Of a stretch of DNA of 64,000 nucleotides, positions 23,440 to 35,289 are shown in pieces. The notes beneath the pieces were generated by a model. The model worked only from the letters and a program-made list of their open reading frames with translations. It made no database searches and was not told the origin of the DNA. Numbering within the stretch: position 1 is the stretch's first letter; the number at the start of each line of letters is the position of its first letter. Source of the stretch: Adineta steineri (taxonomy: Eukaryota; Rotifera; Eurotatoria; Adinetida; Adinetidae); assembly GCA_905250115.1 (NCBI GenBank), contig CAJNOI010000066.1:142955-206954 (forward strand), written 5' to 3'. A program made the position numbers and the translations under genes.

Positions 23440-23514
23440 ATTTCAGTTGTATATTATAAAGACAAAATAAATTTTCGCTTTTTTTCTTCTTCTAATATTT
23501 AATAAAATCTATAG

Positions 23515-23536
23515 TCACATCCACATCCTCAAGATG
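23515..23536. repeat. half telomere-like element
   Basis: Right-end sequence CACATCCACATCCTCAAGAT with the family terminus; no left arm found. Confidence 0.45.
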
Positions 23537-23708
23537 GTACTTACCTTTTTTCTCTTTCATATATGAGTGTATGTTATATAATTAGCAAAAATCAATAATT
23601 AGAGGAAGTATTCTAGAACCATTATTACGATACAAATCGGGCAGTTTTATTCCTCGTAACAAGCTAGAATCAATCGATATATACATGCATTAACTAGTTT
23701 TTTTTTCG

Positions 23709-25462
23709 TCAGCAGCATATCGATAATGGCACTACGCCTAATTTTGCTAGCATTTTATTCCGTTCAATACATCCGTCGATTTGATTATTAAGTTCATTTC
23801 CGATTCGATTGTATTGAAGATTTAGTAAGGTGAGAGTCTGTATGAAAAAAGTTTAGATAGATATATGAGATAAATGAAGAAAGAATGATAATTACCATGT
23901 TAGTGCGTAATGCATTAGCTAGGCTACGTGCTCCAGCATTTTCGATTTGGTTGTTATAGAGATTTAGTGTAGTGAGTATCTATGTAAAAATTAGTCAACA
24001 GATATATAAGAGAGAAGAAGAATTACTGTGTTATATTTTAATGCATTAGCCAGATGTTGTGCTCCGATATCTCCGATTATATTGAATTCGATAGTCAGAG
24101 TAAGAAGTGCCTGTATAAAAAAAAATAAAGATAGGTATATGAGATTAATGAAGAGAGAATGATAATTACCACGTTATTGCGTAATGCATGAGCGAGATGT
24201 TGTGTTCCAATATCCCCAATTTGATTACCTACGAGATGTAATGTGGTAAGTGTCTGTGTGGAATATACAAATGAGTATATGCGATAGATGAAGAACAACT
24301 GCAAGCTACCGTATTATATCTTAATGCATTAGCTAGATGTTTTGCTCCAACATCTCCGATGCAGTTGTATTGAAGATCTAATGTGGTAAGTGTCTGTGTA
24401 AAAAAATACAGATAGAGATACAAGGACAGAAAAAAGAGAATAGTAGTCACCGTATTATTTTTCAATGCATCAGCTAAATGTTGTGTTCCGACATTTCGAA
24501 TTTGATTGCATCGTAGATTTAGTGTGGTAAGTGTCTATTTGAAAAAATACACTAAAGCTTATGAGACAGATAATAAGAGTTACCATGTTATTTCTCAATG
24601 CACTAGACAGATGTTGTGCTCCAACATCTCCAATTTGGTTATATTGTAGATGTAGTGTGGTAAGTTTCTGAATGAACAAATACCAGTGAGAATGCAAGAG
24701 ACAGATGATGAGAGTAGAATAGTTACCGTGTTATGTTTTAATGCATCAGCAAGATGTTGTACTCCTGTATTGCAGATAGAATTTGATTGGAGATCTAATG
24801 TAGTGATCGTCTATATGAAAAATATAGATATATTGATAGAACGAACAGTGAGAGAATAAGAGATACCGTGTTATTTCGTAATCCAACAGCTAGATGTTGT
24901 GCTCCGACATCTCCGATTTGATGTTGATAGAGATCTAGCGTAGTTAGTGCCTATGTGAAATCATACAAAACAGATATATAAGACATATGAAGAGAGGATA
25001 AGAGTAATCAAGTTTTTTGGAGAGAAAACAGCTAAATCTGACTGTTGAGTTAGATCGCATAGTGTTCTTCTGTTTTAGATTATAACAAATTGTGCTATCT
25101 TATTATTAAAGACTGTGATAGCACTATGATTTATATGAAGTTGATCGGGTTTTCTCATGATGGTTTCTATAAGAAACAACATATTTTCTCCCATCTTTCA
25201 CGAACGATTTCAGTAGAACATTCAAAAACTCCTCTAATATTGCAAATGACTTTTTCAAGAGCGATTAATGATTGATGCTTTAAGTAGTTTGCTATAAAAA
25301 TATGTTTACCTGATATCGATAATAGCGATCTAGGATTCTATTGAATCGCTGACACACATTGTACATTGAACATAGAATAGTAAAATCATTTTGATGATCC
25401 AAAATTCGGTAAACAATTTCTACTGGCAATGTATGAAAAGAAATGTTAACTTTATTCGACAT
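23709..25462 (-). CDS. F-box/leucine-rich-repeat protein with one LRR per exon
   Basis: First exon, complement of 25310-25462, starts MSNKVNISFHTLPVEIVYRI and is F-box-like. After a region not resolved (24951-25309) come nine exons of exactly 84 nt, all phase 0: 24867-24950, 24727-24810, 24584-24667, 24451-24534, 24310-24393, 24170-24253, 24027-24110 and 23896-23979, plus a last one (23709-23837) that encodes half a repeat and a 20-aa tail ending at TGA. Each 84-nt exon is one 28-residue ribonuclease-inhibitor-type LRR (pattern LTTLxLxxNxIGDxGAQHLAxALRNN). RI-type LRRs make curved binding surfaces. With an F-box this suggests a substrate receptor for a cullin-RING ligase. A second exon probably lies between 24960 and 25300, but its boundaries are unclear. 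Confidence 0.75.
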
Positions 25463-26137
25463 CGATAATAGATACTGACACGTGTTTTGTATGGTTGTGT
25501 ATGTTACTTTTTTCTTTCTTTCTATTAGATGAGACTATATTTGTTACGCGTCATTGATTTTTCATGATGGTATAATTACTTGTTTGAAGAACAAAAATCT
25601 ATAACTAAATATCAGAATTTTTACTATTTTTGTCGGTTGAATTTAAAATGTTACGATGTTACGCAATCGACATGATTATTTTGTTCTTATTTATAAATAA
25701 TAGTTTTCATGTGAGTGCTGCATAATTTTCTCGATGAGATTCTTTTTTTAAATTTACAATGATGAATGTGATTAAATGAGTGGAAGAATAGATTTAATAC
25801 TGACACTCATGTCCTTCCACCCATTTACACCTATTTTTATTCACTTTAAGAATTCGTGGACAATTTTGTTTATGTGATATTCATATGGATTTTAAACATC
25901 GATACAAGTGATGGCGAATTTCATCGTGGATATAAGTGTAGATGTGGGTGGCAAGTATAGTTTTTTATTTTTTTTAGTCCTTAAGCAGAGTTAAACATTA
26001 CAAGTACAACATATATAAACATGAACAAGGATTTGATCGATTAGAGTGAGAGCATTGCCTTTATCTCACATCTTCAAAGATTGCAGATATATTAGGATTA
26101 TTATAAATGCTGTTTTTAAATGTCTTCCAGCAATAAT
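25463..26137. other. intergenic DNA with decayed foldback traces
   Basis: Holds a weak inverted pair (AAATGAGTGGAAG at 25775 and CTTCCACCCATTT at 25814) and an isolated GATGTGGGTGG near 25938. No gene seen. Confidence 0.4.
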
Positions 26138-27049
26138 CTAAGTATGATGATGAATCTGAATTGCTTTTACTGGATGAATACGTTGATTTTGTTTCCAGGA
26201 AAATAGTTTATATAATTGAGGTGTTAACAAAACTGATATTATTGGAAGAATTGATAATGAACACACATATGTCAACCATTGCACATGATAAATTAATGAA
26301 TATAGATAATTAGTGATTAGATAAATGAGATAAATAATGACCGCAGGAAAAGAAACCATAAAAAGTATTCCAATTAAAAAATTAATGCGATGAAGAACAA
26401 CAAGACCTCGTTGATTAGATACTTGGCGATTTTGTAAAATTGATTGATTTTTAGTCTTTTTCATATAATATAAAATATAAAAATAAATCGCTCCAATACC
26501 AACCATTGGTATATAGTATACAATGAAAGTAGAAATTAATAATTTTTTTATATCTATATATAATGTTTGACAATAGTAATATTGTGGTGTATAATCAAAG
26601 TTATGTAAAAATAAAACAGGTAATATTAAAAGAAAATCCATTAACCATTGAATAAGAACTAATCGAAACATAAATCGTATTGTTTGTAATTGTTTTGATT
26701 TATAGAAAACTACTCGAAAGAAACGAAAAATTGGTTGTAATAAATGTGAATGATACAATGTAGCTAGACCAACATAAAGAAGATATGCACGTATATAACA
26801 CCAGTGGTTATCAAACGAAACATTGCCATATAGATCATCATATAAATTATGAGCATACATATCAAAAAAAATGATACAGATATATATGATAGATAAATAA
26901 GTATTACAAATAAGAAAAATAGGTGTATTGATTGGAGAACGATGTCGATGATAAAAGATTGTAAAAAGTATTATAATAGAAGTTAGAAAAGCAGTTGATA
27001 TTAAAATTAGAATAAGAATATCAAATATGAAAGATATTTTATTATTCAT
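26138..27049 (-). CDS. 7TM receptor, single-exon
   Basis: Single exon of 303 aa starting MNNKISFIFDILILILIS. Seven hydrophobic segments are spread evenly; extracellular cysteines (HWCYIRAYLL before TM3 and YYYCQTLYID in loop 2) could form the usual disulphide. The TM7 end reads LLTPQLYKLF, like the two receptors at 9.3 and 34.2 kb, which places it in the same broad rotifer G-protein-coupled receptor group. Canonical DRY is replaced by FRFFRVVF. Ligand unknown. Confidence 0.78.
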   Translation of the reverse strand: MNNKISFIFDILILILISTAFLTSIIILFTIFYHRHRSPINTPIFLICNTYLSIIYICIIFFDMYAHNLYDDLYGNVSFDNHWCYIRAYLLYVGLATLYHSHLLQPIFRFFRVVFYKSKQLQTIRFMFRLVLIQWLMDFLLILPVLFLHNFDYTPQYYYCQTLYIDIKKLLISTFIVYYIPMVGIGAIYFYILYYMKKTKNQSILQNRQVSNQRGLVVLHRINFLIGILFMVSFPAVIIYLIYLITNYLYSLIYHVQWLTYVCSLSILPIISVLLTPQLYKLFSWKQNQRIHPVKAIQIHHHT

Positions 27050-27865
27050 TATAAAACTTAATCCAATAGACAGCGGATTATAATTTGAATCTATAAAAAC
27101 AAAATAGTATATATATGAACGTTACTTATTATCGTGAGTTCACATTATTTAAAATGAACTATACTCTGCAGGACTTGTTTTGTACGTGTATCTAAATGTA
27201 TTCATCCTATTTCCTTTCTGTCTTAAGCTGTCATAGGTAAAGAAAAAAGAAACTTTTTTTTTCTGATTATATGTGAAAAGACATTTTTTTCGCTTGTTGA
27301 ACTTATTTTTTTATTTTTTTTTCATGCAACGAAGGATAAAATAACTCGAGTTGAAAATTATCTATTTTGCACTTTTAGTCAACGAACCATGATAAAATAT
27401 ATTTTTAAATCTTCCAGAAGGAATACCATTAACTCAATGGAAATAAAATATGAAATACTAAATGGCTATCGCATCTGAAGGGAAGGAAGGGGAGTGTAAA
27501 TTTTTATTCTCGTCCATTAATTTTTGCTCGTATTTTACAAAATATGAACGGTTCGAATTCTGTGATTTCGATCTCACTTCTAGTTGAACTAAAATAACAA
27601 CTTATCAATATTATTCATCACAACAAGATACACGTAGGAATATAAGCATACAAAATGCGTAGTTTTCAATAGAATTATAATTTATTAATAAAAAAAGAAA
27701 AAAAATGAACTATTACAGAGATAAAAGGTTTTTTCTTACGTCATTACAAAATCTAGACAGCTCTTCCTTTACACTTGAAATATTTAATTAGACATTATAC
27801 AAGGTGCTGGTAAAGCAAAAATTAAGTGAAATCTTTTTTTGTGTACTCAAAAAGTGAGAACACTA
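27050..27865. other. intergenic DNA, no gene seen
   Basis: AT-rich spacer upstream of the receptor. A GGTTCGAATTCTG stretch near 27552 resembles a tRNA B box but no tRNA fold could be built around it. Confidence 0.4.
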
Positions 27866-27867
27866 CT

Positions 27868-28100
27868 AGAATCGGTCTGTGTGTCTGTTCGGCCGTTTAC
27901 ACGATAACTGATGAAAGGCTAAGCCGATTGTCATGAAATTTTGTGCATAGTTTAATCTCGTCAAGATCTCGTCCGAGTTCGAAGAAGAACCTAACTGGAC
28001 GAGCCATTTCCGAGTTATTGAAAAAATACTGATATTTTCGTATGATTTCCATATACACTTTTTGCAGTACACATAACTCTTGGATAAAATCCGAAGTTTC
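27868..28100. repeat. possible dispersed-repeat remnant
   Basis: Contains GGTCTGTGTGTCTGTTCGGC, CGATAACTGATGAAAGGCTA and CCGATTGTCATGAAATTTTG in order, a motif chain that recurs in repeats of many invertebrate genomes. Open frames across it on the minus strand are likely incidental. Family not assigned. Confidence 0.35.
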
Positions 28101-28156
28101 CACATTAATTATATTATTTGATAGAACTTGAGCTACTCATGATGAAAATCTACTTT

Positions 28157-28218
28157 TTGAGGGTGTGGGTGTGACTTGATGTAGTTACTAACACCCAAAT
28201 CAGATCCACACTCTCATG
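28157..28218. repeat. telomere-like foldback element
   Basis: Left arm TTGAGGGTGTGGGTGTGA, right arm CAAATCAGATCCACACTCTC (diverged), loop of about 25 nt. Confidence 0.6.
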
Positions 28219-28249
28219 ATGAATATCCAGTTGAATACGTCAAATTCTA

Positions 28250-28870
28250 TCTATACCTGATTCACTAAGATACATCAAATAATTATCTATAATTTTAATA
28301 TCAAATATCGACGAATTTGGTATTGTCCACTGAGCTAATTTTGTTTCATATGTAAACTAAAATCGATTACATTCATCGATTGTTACACATGAAGAACAAA
28401 TGCTTCATTCCATAATCGATATGATTCAATACTTTGAAATGAATAAAGTGAATTATTTAAATTCGATGTAACATAGAAAAATGAATCATTCACACGCCAT
28501 ATTCCATGTGGACTTCTGAAACTAGTTGACTAGTGAAAAAAGACTTGTCCGATTGGAAAATACAAGACTATTGTTCTCATAGACAGTAGCAACCAACATT
28601 CAGAAATATCATTCCACGAATGTCAGATATAGATGTTGAAATATTTGATAATATTGTTAGATTATGACTATCGATTTCTGTTATCAATTCATTCTTTCAG
28701 AATATCATTGCCGTTTGTTGTGTATTCCTAGATAATTTTTGTTAAGTTTATTGGATTAAAATCGAAGAAAATAATTCATATCTTCTTGAACTGGTACTAA
28801 ATAACCATTATTATCAATAATAACATCACGAGGACTCAAGACATTAACACAAATTACTTTAGACATATTT
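28250..28870 (-). pseudogene. relic of an NHL-type propeller gene
   Basis: Minus-strand fragments read VLSPRDVIIDNNGYLVPVQE (near 28800-28860) and SPHGIWRVNDSFFYVTSNLN (near 28450-28510), both typical of propeller blades. They lie in separate frames with stops between and no splice sites that would rescue a full gene. Confidence 0.4.
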
Positions 28871-28871
28871 A

Positions 28872-28928
28872 GTTTGTGGGTGGGTATGGATCACATTAAG
28901 AAATAACTATTAACTACACCCACCCTTA
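28872..28928. repeat. telomere-like foldback element, loop type CACATTAAG
   Basis: Left arm TTTGTGGGTGGGTATGG, right arm ACTACACCCACCCTTAAT. Its loop CACATTAAGAAATAA is shared with the copy at 35929. Confidence 0.7.
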
Positions 28929-29167
28929 ATTTGTTAAAAAAAAAGTCCGGACCAATTGAAGAGAAGTGTAAAATATAATATATCTTAAATATTTGATTAG
29001 TATATTATGAATAAGTCACATTTCTTTCTTTCTTTCTCGATTGTTATTGCACAAGAACAACGTGTGTCTCTATGACAAAATTGCATATACGTCCTTTGTT
29101 ATTGCGTAAGTCTGAGTTATAAAAAGTATATACAATAGTTATTTGTTATCATAGAAAAGAAAATATT

Positions 29168-29925
29168 ATGGATTGGTTAACTAGATATGAGATGAATACA
29201 GAATTATATATCGATGCACAACGTCGATGGCCAAGTCGAAGAAGTCGACCAGGTGGTAAATGGATCTTAGCATCTTTTGATGATGAATCAGTTATTGTAT
29301 ATCAAGCTTATAATCATGATATAGCAAAATATGCATGTGAAAATGGTTGTTTTACTGGATGTCCAACTTATAATGAACAACGAATGACTTGTAAGATTAT
29401 ATTTTTGATTATGTCAATATCATTCTTTTATCTAAGTTTTTAGGGATTAAAACAAGTTTTCTTTGGATGATGTATCGATCGAATTGGGCATCACGTTCAA
29501 ATCAACAACATATTCTTGCTATTTGGCTTCGACGTTCAGCATTTGATAATTATCTTGCACGATCTGTTAATTCTGATATTGATGATCTTCCTTCTGATTC
29601 ATCAATACGTTTAAAAGGTCGAGTTCGTTTACAATGGGATCCTGATCATGAACCACATGGTGAATCAACACTTGGTCGTCGAGCAATTCAATTAGGTCTT
29701 AGACAAATCGATAGTTTTCTCGATGGTCGTGATATTCTTCGTATTGTTGATATTTCTTCATTTGTTCGAAATCAATATATAAACGCTGTTTTACCTAAAC
29801 GTCGTCGTGGTCGTGATCAACTTCATCAACTTCGTATTCCTACTGTAAATATCTATGAACCAGAAGATGAACAGATTCGTCGACATATTCAATTAGATTC
29901 TATTGATATAACAGAAACACGATGA
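29168..29925 (+). CDS. DUF4291 family protein
   Basis: Exons 29168-29390 and 29444-29925; 234 aa. Family landmarks appear in order: VIVYQAYNHDIAKYA, RMTWIKTSFLWMMYRSNWAS (across the intron), HILAIWLRRSAFDNYL, VRLQWDPDHEPHGE, RRAIQLGLR and a C-terminal IVDISSFVR segment. DUF4291 proteins are common in bacteria and fungi; their biochemical role is not established. The 53-nt intron splits the conserved RMTW motif in phase 1, so the gene is adapted to this genome. Horizontal origin is likely given the family distribution. Confidence 0.85.
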
Positions 29926-30331
29926 TTATAAAATAGTTTTTCTTCATCTAATAAATAATTTTATGACGTTATCGATGGGTTTAATCCAATTTCTTTTTTT
30001 TCTTCGTTGTGTACACGAAAGAGAAAGTGCGATTACTGATGTAAAAAAAGCCAAAATGTATTAAAAATACTGACGCAAATCAAACAAACGCTTAGTCACT
30101 ATGCAAACAATGTCATACATGTACATATAATAAGTTTCTTCTGGCTTCTGAAACTATAAATTACAGGAGAAAAAGTCATATTTAAAGGCAAAAATATTTC
30201 GCTTTATAGTTTAAAGCATCCATCTTCCGTTATAATCAATCTTTAACTGATATTTTTTTTTCTTTAGAAACTAGTAAATTGAACATAAGCCAATTTAAAT
30301 TTATATTATTTTACTATAATAAACCGCACGT
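29926..30331. other. spacer, no gene seen
   Basis: AT-rich DNA between the DUF4291 gene and the kinase-like gene. Confidence 0.4.
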
Positions 30332-31708
30332 ATGGATACAGAAAATTATTCATTGCTTGAAACTCAATTATCGATAGGCGGATCTCAACTTAAAACGAAT
30401 TCTAACGCCGTATCGTCGATACATTTTGCAGGAAAAGTATGCGTGGAACAAACATCAACCAGCGAAAATGAGAGTTTCTCTGAAATGGTTCCTCTCGAGA
30501 TGTATGATTATCAAGAAGCTTCCATGTTATCTCAATCTGAAGGCACATATTCAGTCGGTCAAAAGATCGATGACTTATTGGATATGGCGATCAAATGCAG
30601 AACAGCAGATGGATCGGTGGATCCACCCGGGATGAGTTTACTTTTAGATAAACTTGAAGAAATTGACAATACTGATGATGCTTTAATCAAGTTCACAAAA
30701 GCTGTTCTCGGTGGAGTGCAGGTCAAATTACAAAAAAATTCAGGTGGTGGAGCTAAAGGTCGATCAGGTGCAGCAATCTACTTCGTTTATGATGGATCTG
30801 CAATGGTTGCTGTTTGTAAGAAATTTCCCACATCCGAAGAACTCGTTCGAGAACTATCATCTTTGTCTCGACTTCGAGAACCTGAGTTCACTTGCTTCAA
30901 AATTCCAGCTCCATTGGCTGCAGCCAAAATCAAGGATTCTGATTATGCCGGTGTTTTGGTCTCAAAGGTAGCGCAAGGAGAATCAATCGCTGATCTCATT
31001 GATTCAATCACAAAAGCGACGACAATCAGTGCCAGAAAGAATATACTGAATCAATTACAAAAAGCAGTAGTCGATATAGCACGTGCTCTTGCACAATTAC
31101 ATACAGAACCTATTGGTTCCGGTAATTTGGCATTAAACAGTTACCTAACCAAATCGATCAATCGAGTACGACATCTAGTATCTGTGGTAGCCAAAGAACA
31201 CGCAAAGCTTCAAGATATTTTTGTTTTCAAAATCGACGAAGTGCGCCAACAATTAGATCATTTGATAGAAGAGTGTTGCTGTGAACAAAGTAAGGCAGCA
31301 ATTGTGCATGGAGATGCACATCCTGGCAACTTATTCTGGGATTCATCAGTAGGTGTTACTTTCATAGATACACCTTCACTACATTATTCTATGGATTCCA
31401 TGGGCAAACCGATTGGTACACCAGAACGAGATATAGCTAGTTTCGAAGGACGACTCGTAGAACTATGTCGAAAAGCTGGAATTAGTGAAAATGAAAGCAA
31501 GTCATTTCGTGATACCTTCTTGAACAATTATGATGCTGAGAAGGGTGGTAGTTTAAGCGAAAAGAAGCTGAAATTCTTTCAACTACGATTTGTACTTGGT
31601 GAATTAGTACAAGCATGCAATAATGAGCGTTCAAAAGATATTCAAGGATCAAAAGATATTCAAGAAGCAATTGTTTCATTGAAACAAATACTCGGTTGGA
31701 AGAACTAA
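30332..31708 (+). CDS. APH-type phosphotransferase-like protein
   Basis: Single exon, 458 aa. A glycine-rich stretch (GGGAKGRSGAAIYFVYDG, about residues 138-155) precedes a lysine-bearing strand MVAVCKKFP, as in kinase-fold N-lobes. The catalytic loop reads IVHGDAHPGNLFWD (about 323-336), the Brenner motif of aminoglycoside/choline-type phosphotransferases, followed by VTFIDTPS, where the aspartate that follows the metal site is kept. The N-terminal 130 residues are unrelated and polar. The substrate is unknown; family members phosphorylate small molecules or proteins. GC content and codon use look higher than in neighbouring genes, and there are no introns, which suggests fairly recent horizontal gain, perhaps bacterial. 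Confidence 0.75.
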   Translation: MDTENYSLLETQLSIGGSQLKTNSNAVSSIHFAGKVCVEQTSTSENESFSEMVPLEMYDYQEASMLSQSEGTYSVGQKIDDLLDMAIKCRTADGSVDPPGMSLLLDKLEEIDNTDDALIKFTKAVLGGVQVKLQKNSGGGAKGRSGAAIYFVYDGSAMVAVCKKFPTSEELVRELSSLSRLREPEFTCFKIPAPLAAAKIKDSDYAGVLVSKVAQGESIADLIDSITKATTISARKNILNQLQKAVVDIARALAQLHTEPIGSGNLALNSYLTKSINRVRHLVSVVAKEHAKLQDIFVFKIDEVRQQLDHLIEECCCEQSKAAIVHGDAHPGNLFWDSSVGVTFIDTPSLHYSMDSMGKPIGTPERDIASFEGRLVELCRKAGISENESKSFRDTFLNNYDAEKGGSLSEKKLKFFQLRFVLGELVQACNNERSKDIQGSKDIQEAIVSLKQILGWKN

Positions 31709-32264
31709 TGCAATTCAACAAAATTAAATAATTTTCGTGGCAATTCAAGAAATTTTTTTTATTGAAAATTTCAAAATAAATGTGCGTTATTGTTGAGCAA
31801 TATTTGTAAAAGTATTTAAAAAAATATATACTTTATTATCATTATATAAATAAATAAAATGATTTTTTCTCCATCAAAAGCTCGTAATACGATATAAGTA
31901 GTAAAAGTAGCTGAGTTTTTATATTGAATTGAAGTAAACGATTGATGACAAGATGATTAATCTTGCTCATATATATATGTGGTACGACATATACACACGA
32001 GAGCTTAGTAATATAATAACAATTCTTTAAATAGCTCGTAAGAATAGATTCTTGAAATCTTTTAGGTATGTTATTTCTTACTTTTATCAAAATAAAACAT
32101 CTAAAAACAATATTTTTGTAAAATTTGAACCAATAGAAAAATTAAGGATAACCAGCTGGATGTCTTCGTGGCGGTGGAAAAAGTGAATTATCAATAGAAT
32201 TGTATCAACATGTTGTTGGTGCTGTAATCAATGTCTTAAAATTCCAGTTTTAGTTTTTTATAAT

Positions 32265-32410
32265 GAAACTACTAAGAAACAATACTTTTATATTGAATTA
32301 ATCGTGATTGATAAAAAATAAAAAAATTAAATGAATATAGTTTCGTTAGATTCGATGTATGTTACTCTGAAGTATCCTCATAGAACATAACAAATGCATC
32401 ATTCATCAAT
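32265..32410 (-). pseudogene. relic of a carboxypeptidase 3' end
   Basis: This stretch aligns, in the same orientation, with about 39950-40070, the 3' end and downstream flank of the KEX1-like gene. Shared blocks include TTCGATGTA and the sequence just after it, AACATAACAAATGCATCATT against GAATGTAACAAATTCATCG. The rest of the gene is absent. Similarity is about 70% by eye. Confidence 0.4.
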
Positions 32411-33435
32411 TGATATAACATACTTCAAACTATGATACATAATTATATATACAGATGTAGCATAGCTCATAATCGACATGTCTGATTATAAATATCATTT
32501 TATTTTTTACTTTCTTTCTTCGTTTTTTTAAATTGCATATTCTGCCATATTTTATCTTGTTACTGTTAAATGATTAAAAACCAGAGTATATCAATAATTC
32601 AAAAACTAATACAAATATGGTCGTATATGAAATGTACCAACAGAATACTCGTAAAATTAGAAACAAGTAGTTCCTTAAACTACTCAAATACTCAGCATTT
32701 TATATAAGTACTCGTTAGTAGCATTCGAACACTTAACATTCGCGACAAATACAGCATACGAATATTCAAATATCAGAGGTACTCATGACATTTTCTAACG
32801 TGAGTACTTTTTGAGTACTCCTGTATGAGTTCATTCACTAGGGAAATGTCATCAACTCTTTTTCTATATGTTTAGGTCAAGTCGTCGGATAAATATATTT
32901 TTCTAATTAAAATATTTTACGCACTTATCTGGAAAAGAGACATTAAATAGAAAAAAATATATTGCGAAGAATAATTTGCGCAGAGATCAAAGCAACTTCA
33001 TTAATGTTTTTGAAAGATCTTTCATGCAACAAATAGAAATGACAAGATAGAAAAGAAATAATGAAATTAGTTCTCGAGCTGTTTCATTTTATGAATAAAA
33101 TAAAAATCTACAATCTCTCGTTAGCAAAAAAAAGTAGAGAAAATGGAAAGATAGAGAACGCCATTTCTCTCTACATATTCTATACTATATAAATTACATC
33201 AAAAGAAATGATGAGAAGATCATTTATCAATGTAAGTAAATGCGTGTTTATTTATGATAAAAAATAGCCTACGTTGTTGTTCAGAGAAAGAGTAAAGTAT
33301 GGATTCACTGCTAGTTTTAGTGAAGTTAAGAATAATATTTCCCCACGTCAAGACAAAAATACTTTATCATTGAATTCGATCAGGTATAGTCACATTTTAA
33401 GTCTGTAGGAATACATTTGACAAATAATAGATTTA

Positions 33436-33454
33436 TTAACCCTTTGAGGACCGG
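33436..33454. mobile_element. possible piggyBac-like end
   Basis: TTAACCCTTTGAGGACCGG combines a TTAA target with a CCCTTTG-type terminus. No matching second end was found in the window, so this may be chance or a solo remnant. Confidence 0.2.
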
Positions 33455-34173
33455 TGAAACATATATACGTCGCTCGTCTTCATATAATTGAGATTCTTGA
33501 ATGTGAAAAACCTATTTGTTGTATTCCTAATTTATTTATTTGTATAGTGAAAGATTCTACTTCTATTCATTATCAAGTGTATTCAACCAGTAATAATATA
33601 ACTTTGCGGATGTTTTTTTTCTCTTCTCCAACATACTTTTTCAACACTGAGAGAAAGTAACACCAGAAAATCATGAAAGCATCTTCATAAACAGATCTTA
33701 ATATTAATGAAGGACGTGTCCTTGTTATTATTCCTATATTAGATACAATTGACAAATAGTCAAATTAGTAATCTTTTTTTGCCAGGAAGAATGCGTGAAT
33801 GATTTATTATAGTGAACAAATAATTACACTAAAATATTATATAAAAGTTCTCTTTCTATAACAACTGTGTCATAAAATAACGCAATAGTTCGAATTTTGT
33901 CATTCTTTAGTAAAAAATTTTTTTCCGACAAGATAAGTTACAGTTACAATATAAAATGCTTTAAATTGTGTTTAGATATAGAAAAAAAATTACACTCAAG
34001 TCGTGCCAATTTTGTGTTCTATATTTAACATGAAATACACTGAGATAATTAAAAGTAAATTTATATCTTAATCAAAGCGGAAATAGATTTCATAGATTGT
34101 GTGACTTCCTGCAAAATTATAAACCAAGTATTCTTTTAATTTCTATATTATTTACTCCAACTAGTTTATTATA

Positions 34174-35158
34174 ATGAATATAATTGCATTTGTATTGTGT
34201 TTAACTACATTTATTATTTGTTCATTAACATGTTTATTTTCATGTATTATGTTAATTTGTATCATTCATCATCTTTGTCATAACCGTTTACAACAAGAAG
34301 ATCGAATAATATTTATTCATTGTATTAATATTTATTCATTAGTTTTGGCGTATATTGGAATAATAGCATCATTTAATATTCAAACAGTTTTAGGAAATTT
34401 ATATGAATATAATTTTAATTCATCATGGTGTGTAGTTTTAGGATATCTACCACCTATTCTAATCGGTTGCATATATTGGGCTTTTGTAAATCAGGTAATT
34501 CATTGTTGATTAACTAGAAAAATGAGAACCTTCTGTTTTATTCATAATCTAGGCGTTCTTTCGTCTTTGTCGAGTTGTATATCCAAGTATACGATGGCTT
34601 CAATCATATCGATTATTTATTATTTTACCATTGATAGAACTAATTCTAACTTGTATTTTAATGAGTTTGATTCTATTTTTACATTCTGTTGTTTATCTTC
34701 CGACAGATTATTATTGTTTTGTACCAATTACTAATATATATAGTATGCTTTGGCTTGCATTTAATGGTTATGGAAATCAGATTGGAATATTATCATTTAT
34801 TTATATACGCATAACAATTTTTCTCCGTCGTCAAGCAAATACTCAAACACTTATTGTTAAACAACGACAAGATCGTGATTTACTCGTCATTCGACGTATT
34901 CTTATAACTGTTAGTTTTCTAATAAGTCTTGGAATGCCTGCTATGGGTTTTCTAGTGGTGTCGTTGATTACAAACAAAGATTATCCTCTTACTTTTCCTG
35001 TTCTATTTTTCTTTGTTGGTATATCAATGGCAGGCGTATGCATATTAACAATTATTTTTACACCACAACTAAAAAAGATTGTAATGAAAATAATTCAACA
35101 TAATCGTGTTACACCTCTGAATAGTAGTTTGATAGGTTCGATTCAAACGAGACAATGA
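34174..35158 (+). CDS. 7TM receptor, rotifer-type (copy 2)
   Basis: Exons 34174-34494 and 34553-35158; 308 aa, intron of 58 nt after ...FVNQ, the same position as in copy 1. Starts MNIIAFVLCLTTFIICSLTC; seven hydrophobic segments; tail ends SIQTRQ. Differences from copy 1 are spread over loops and membrane segments and the frame is intact, which suggests both copies remain functional. It lies tail-to-tail with the zinc-ribbon pseudogene. Confidence 0.8.
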
Positions 35159-35289
35159 TATATCTACACTAACATAAATTTGAATTTAATTTTATTATTT
35201 GATATATATATTTGAAATAGAAAATAAATAAAGAAAAAAATCAAATTGTGCCTTAGAAAATATAATAATAAAACGAAATCGAAAAGATT

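Larger units (their letters stand above)
31709..33559. other. intergenic DNA with relics
   Basis: No intact gene seen. Holds the carboxypeptidase-end relic at 32265, an AGTACTC-rich stretch at 32690-32835 and a piggyBac-like end at 33436. Confidence 0.4.

Noticed and set aside
27548-27566. tRNA-like B box GGTTCGAATTC
   Set aside because: No A box at suitable distance and no cloverleaf could be drawn.
27866-28105. Minus-strand frames of 68-79 residues
   Set aside because: They coincide with a motif chain typical of dispersed repeats; no domain and two frames equally open.
32690-32835. AGTACTC-rich stretch as a MITE
   Set aside because: Sub-repeats are suggestive but no convincing terminal repeats or matching target duplication were found.
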